Assembly (NCBI GenBank): GCA_023437285.1
Contig: JAEZGP010000287.1
Location: forward strand, 1 to 21,046
Length of the DNA: 21,046 nucleotides
Source: Actinomycetes bacterium
GTDB lineage: Bacteria > Actinomycetota > Actinomycetes > Mycobacteriales > Micromonosporaceae
Direction of reading: 5' to 3'
The notes beneath the pieces were generated by a model. That model was not told where the DNA came from. It did no database searches and saw nothing but the letters and a program-made list of their open reading frames with translations. The position numbers were made by a program, and so were the translations under genes. How positions within the stretch are numbered: position 1 is the stretch's first letter; every line of letters starts with the position of its first letter. This document shows, piece by piece, positions 20,244-21,046 of the stretch.

Positions 20244-21046
20244 ATGATCTCAGTTAGCGACGGGTGCCGGTTTCGGATCCTCGGCCCGGTCGAGGTCATC
20301 GCACACGGAAAGCCGCTGCGGTTCGCCCGGCGACAGCAGCTCGACCTCATGGCGTTTCTCTTGCTGCGGGCCGATCAGGTCGTCGGGACGGACGAGATCA
20401 TAGAGGCGATGTGGGGCGCGGCCGCGCCTCGGACCGCGAACGTGCAGGTGCAGAACATGGTGTCCGCGCTGCGGGCCGTGCTGCATGGTCGCGGTACGCC
20501 GCTGGCTCGACTCGACCGGCGGGCGGCTGGGTACGCCCTGCACCTGGCCGACGGCCAGCTTGACCTCGCCGTCTTCACGACGCTGGTCACCAAGGCTGGC
20601 GCGGCGCCGACGCCGGCCGCCGCCGTGGAACTGCTGCGGCCGGCCCTTGCGCTGTGGCGCGGTCCGCAACCGCTGGCCGGGGTACGGGCGGCGTTCGCCG
20701 CCACCGTGCGCGCCTCCTTGAAGGAGCAGCGTGACCGGGCGTTGGAGCAGCTCTACGAGGCCGAACTCGGCTGCGGTAACCACGCCGCGATCGTGCCCGA
20801 ACTGACCGACGCGGTGGCCGCCAACCCGGTTCGGCAACGGTTCGTCGCGCAGCTGATGCTGGCCCTGCACGGCAGCGGTCGGACCACCGACGCGCTCGAC
20901 GCGTACCGGCGTGCCCGCCAGGCCCTGCGCAGCGAGTACGGGCTGGACGTCGGTCGCGACCTGCAGGAGTTGGAGCGGCGCATCCTGCTCGGCGACCGGA
21001 CCCTCGACCCGCCCGTCGACCAAGCGGCGGCCGTCCCGGCCGGCTC
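20244..21046 (+). CDS. SARP/AfsR-type transcriptional regulator, 3' end outside window
   Basis: The first 267 residues of a Streptomyces-antibiotic-regulatory-protein-type activator; the frame is open to the window edge. An OmpR-like winged helix covers about residues 8-95 (FRILGPVEVIAHGKPLRFARRQQLDLMAFLLLRADQVV, then EIIEAMWG, then TANVQVQNMVSALRAVL and GYALHL). A bacterial transcriptional activator domain (BTAD) follows: DLAVFTTLVTKAG, LRPALALWRGPQPLAG, LYEAELGCGNH, and the terminal SGRTTDALDAYRRARQALRSEYGLDVGRDLQELERRIL at about 212-250. Total length, and whether an ATPase or TPR part follows as in AfsR-like proteins, is not visible. It is preceded by a LuxR-type gene on the same strand, with 173 bases between. 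Confidence 0.9.
   Translation, partial: MISVSDGCRFRILGPVEVIAHGKPLRFARRQQLDLMAFLLLRADQVVGTDEIIEAMWGAAAPRTANVQVQNMVSALRAVLHGRGTPLARLDRRAAGYALHLADGQLDLAVFTTLVTKAGAAPTPAAAVELLRPALALWRGPQPLAGVRAAFAATVRASLKEQRDRALEQLYEAELGCGNHAAIVPELTDAVAANPVRQRFVAQLMLALHGSGRTTDALDAYRRARQALRSEYGLDVGRDLQELERRILLGDRTLDPPVDQAAAVPAG

Noticed and set aside
1..21046. CRISPR array, insertion sequence, transposase, integrase, rRNA or tRNA genes
   Set aside because: No regularly spaced repeats, no terminal inverted repeats with a transposase frame, and no RNA-gene signatures were seen on either strand.

Overview
The window is about 21 kb of high-GC DNA with strong G/C third-position bias, GTG and TTG starts, 4-nt ATGA/GTGA gene overlaps and SARP/LuxR regulators. 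This points to an actinomycete; the family cannot be fixed from sequence reading alone. Most of the window (1-16861) reads as one catabolic island, and the remainder (17102-21046) looks like unrelated chromosomal genes.

Layout. 1-2304 (+): the 3' part of an SDR gene and an acyl-CoA synthetase, closed by a strong hairpin shared with the convergent neighbour. 2365-4319 (-): VOC protein, [3Fe-4S] ferredoxin and ferredoxin reductase. 4461-13060 (+): an eleven-gene, tightly packed operon holding a MaoC-like pair, thiolase, acyl-CoA dehydrogenase, HSD10-like SDR, DUF35 Zn-ribbon/OB protein, SCP-x-type thiolase, SDR, quinone-oxidoreductase-like MDR, thioesterase-like protein and EthD-like protein. 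13147-13695 (+): SnoaL-like gene. 13772-14458 (+): TetR regulator. 14580-16861 (+): cytochrome P450 overlapped by a metallo-beta-lactamase-fold hydrolase. Then come a secreted tandem rubrerythrin-like protein (-), an SDR (-), a LuxR-type regulator with a degenerate receiver (+), and the 5' part of a SARP regulator (+) that runs off the window.

How the genes work together. The P450 can be fed electrons by the reductase and ferredoxin encoded 10 kb away. The CoA ligase, acyl-CoA dehydrogenase, MaoC hydratase, HSD10-type dehydrogenase and thiolase make up one complete beta-oxidation turn. The DUF35/SCP-x pair offers a second thiolase- or aldolase-type C-C cleavage, as known for steroid side-chain degradation. 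The parts list suggests oxidation and shortening of a bulky or branched carboxylic acid (steroid-, terpenoid- or other isoprenoid-like), but the substrate cannot be read from the sequence.

The best signal for something undescribed is regulatory. Four copies of a 14-bp inverted repeat (consensus close to ACCAANCGNTTGGT) sit in the promoters of the VOC/ferredoxin operon, the MaoC operon, the SnoaL gene and the P450 operon. They appear nowhere else that I noticed. They share the AnCAA/TTGnT architecture of KstR2 operators but have a different centre, so the local TetR protein probably controls an acyl-CoA-sensing regulon made of exactly these units.
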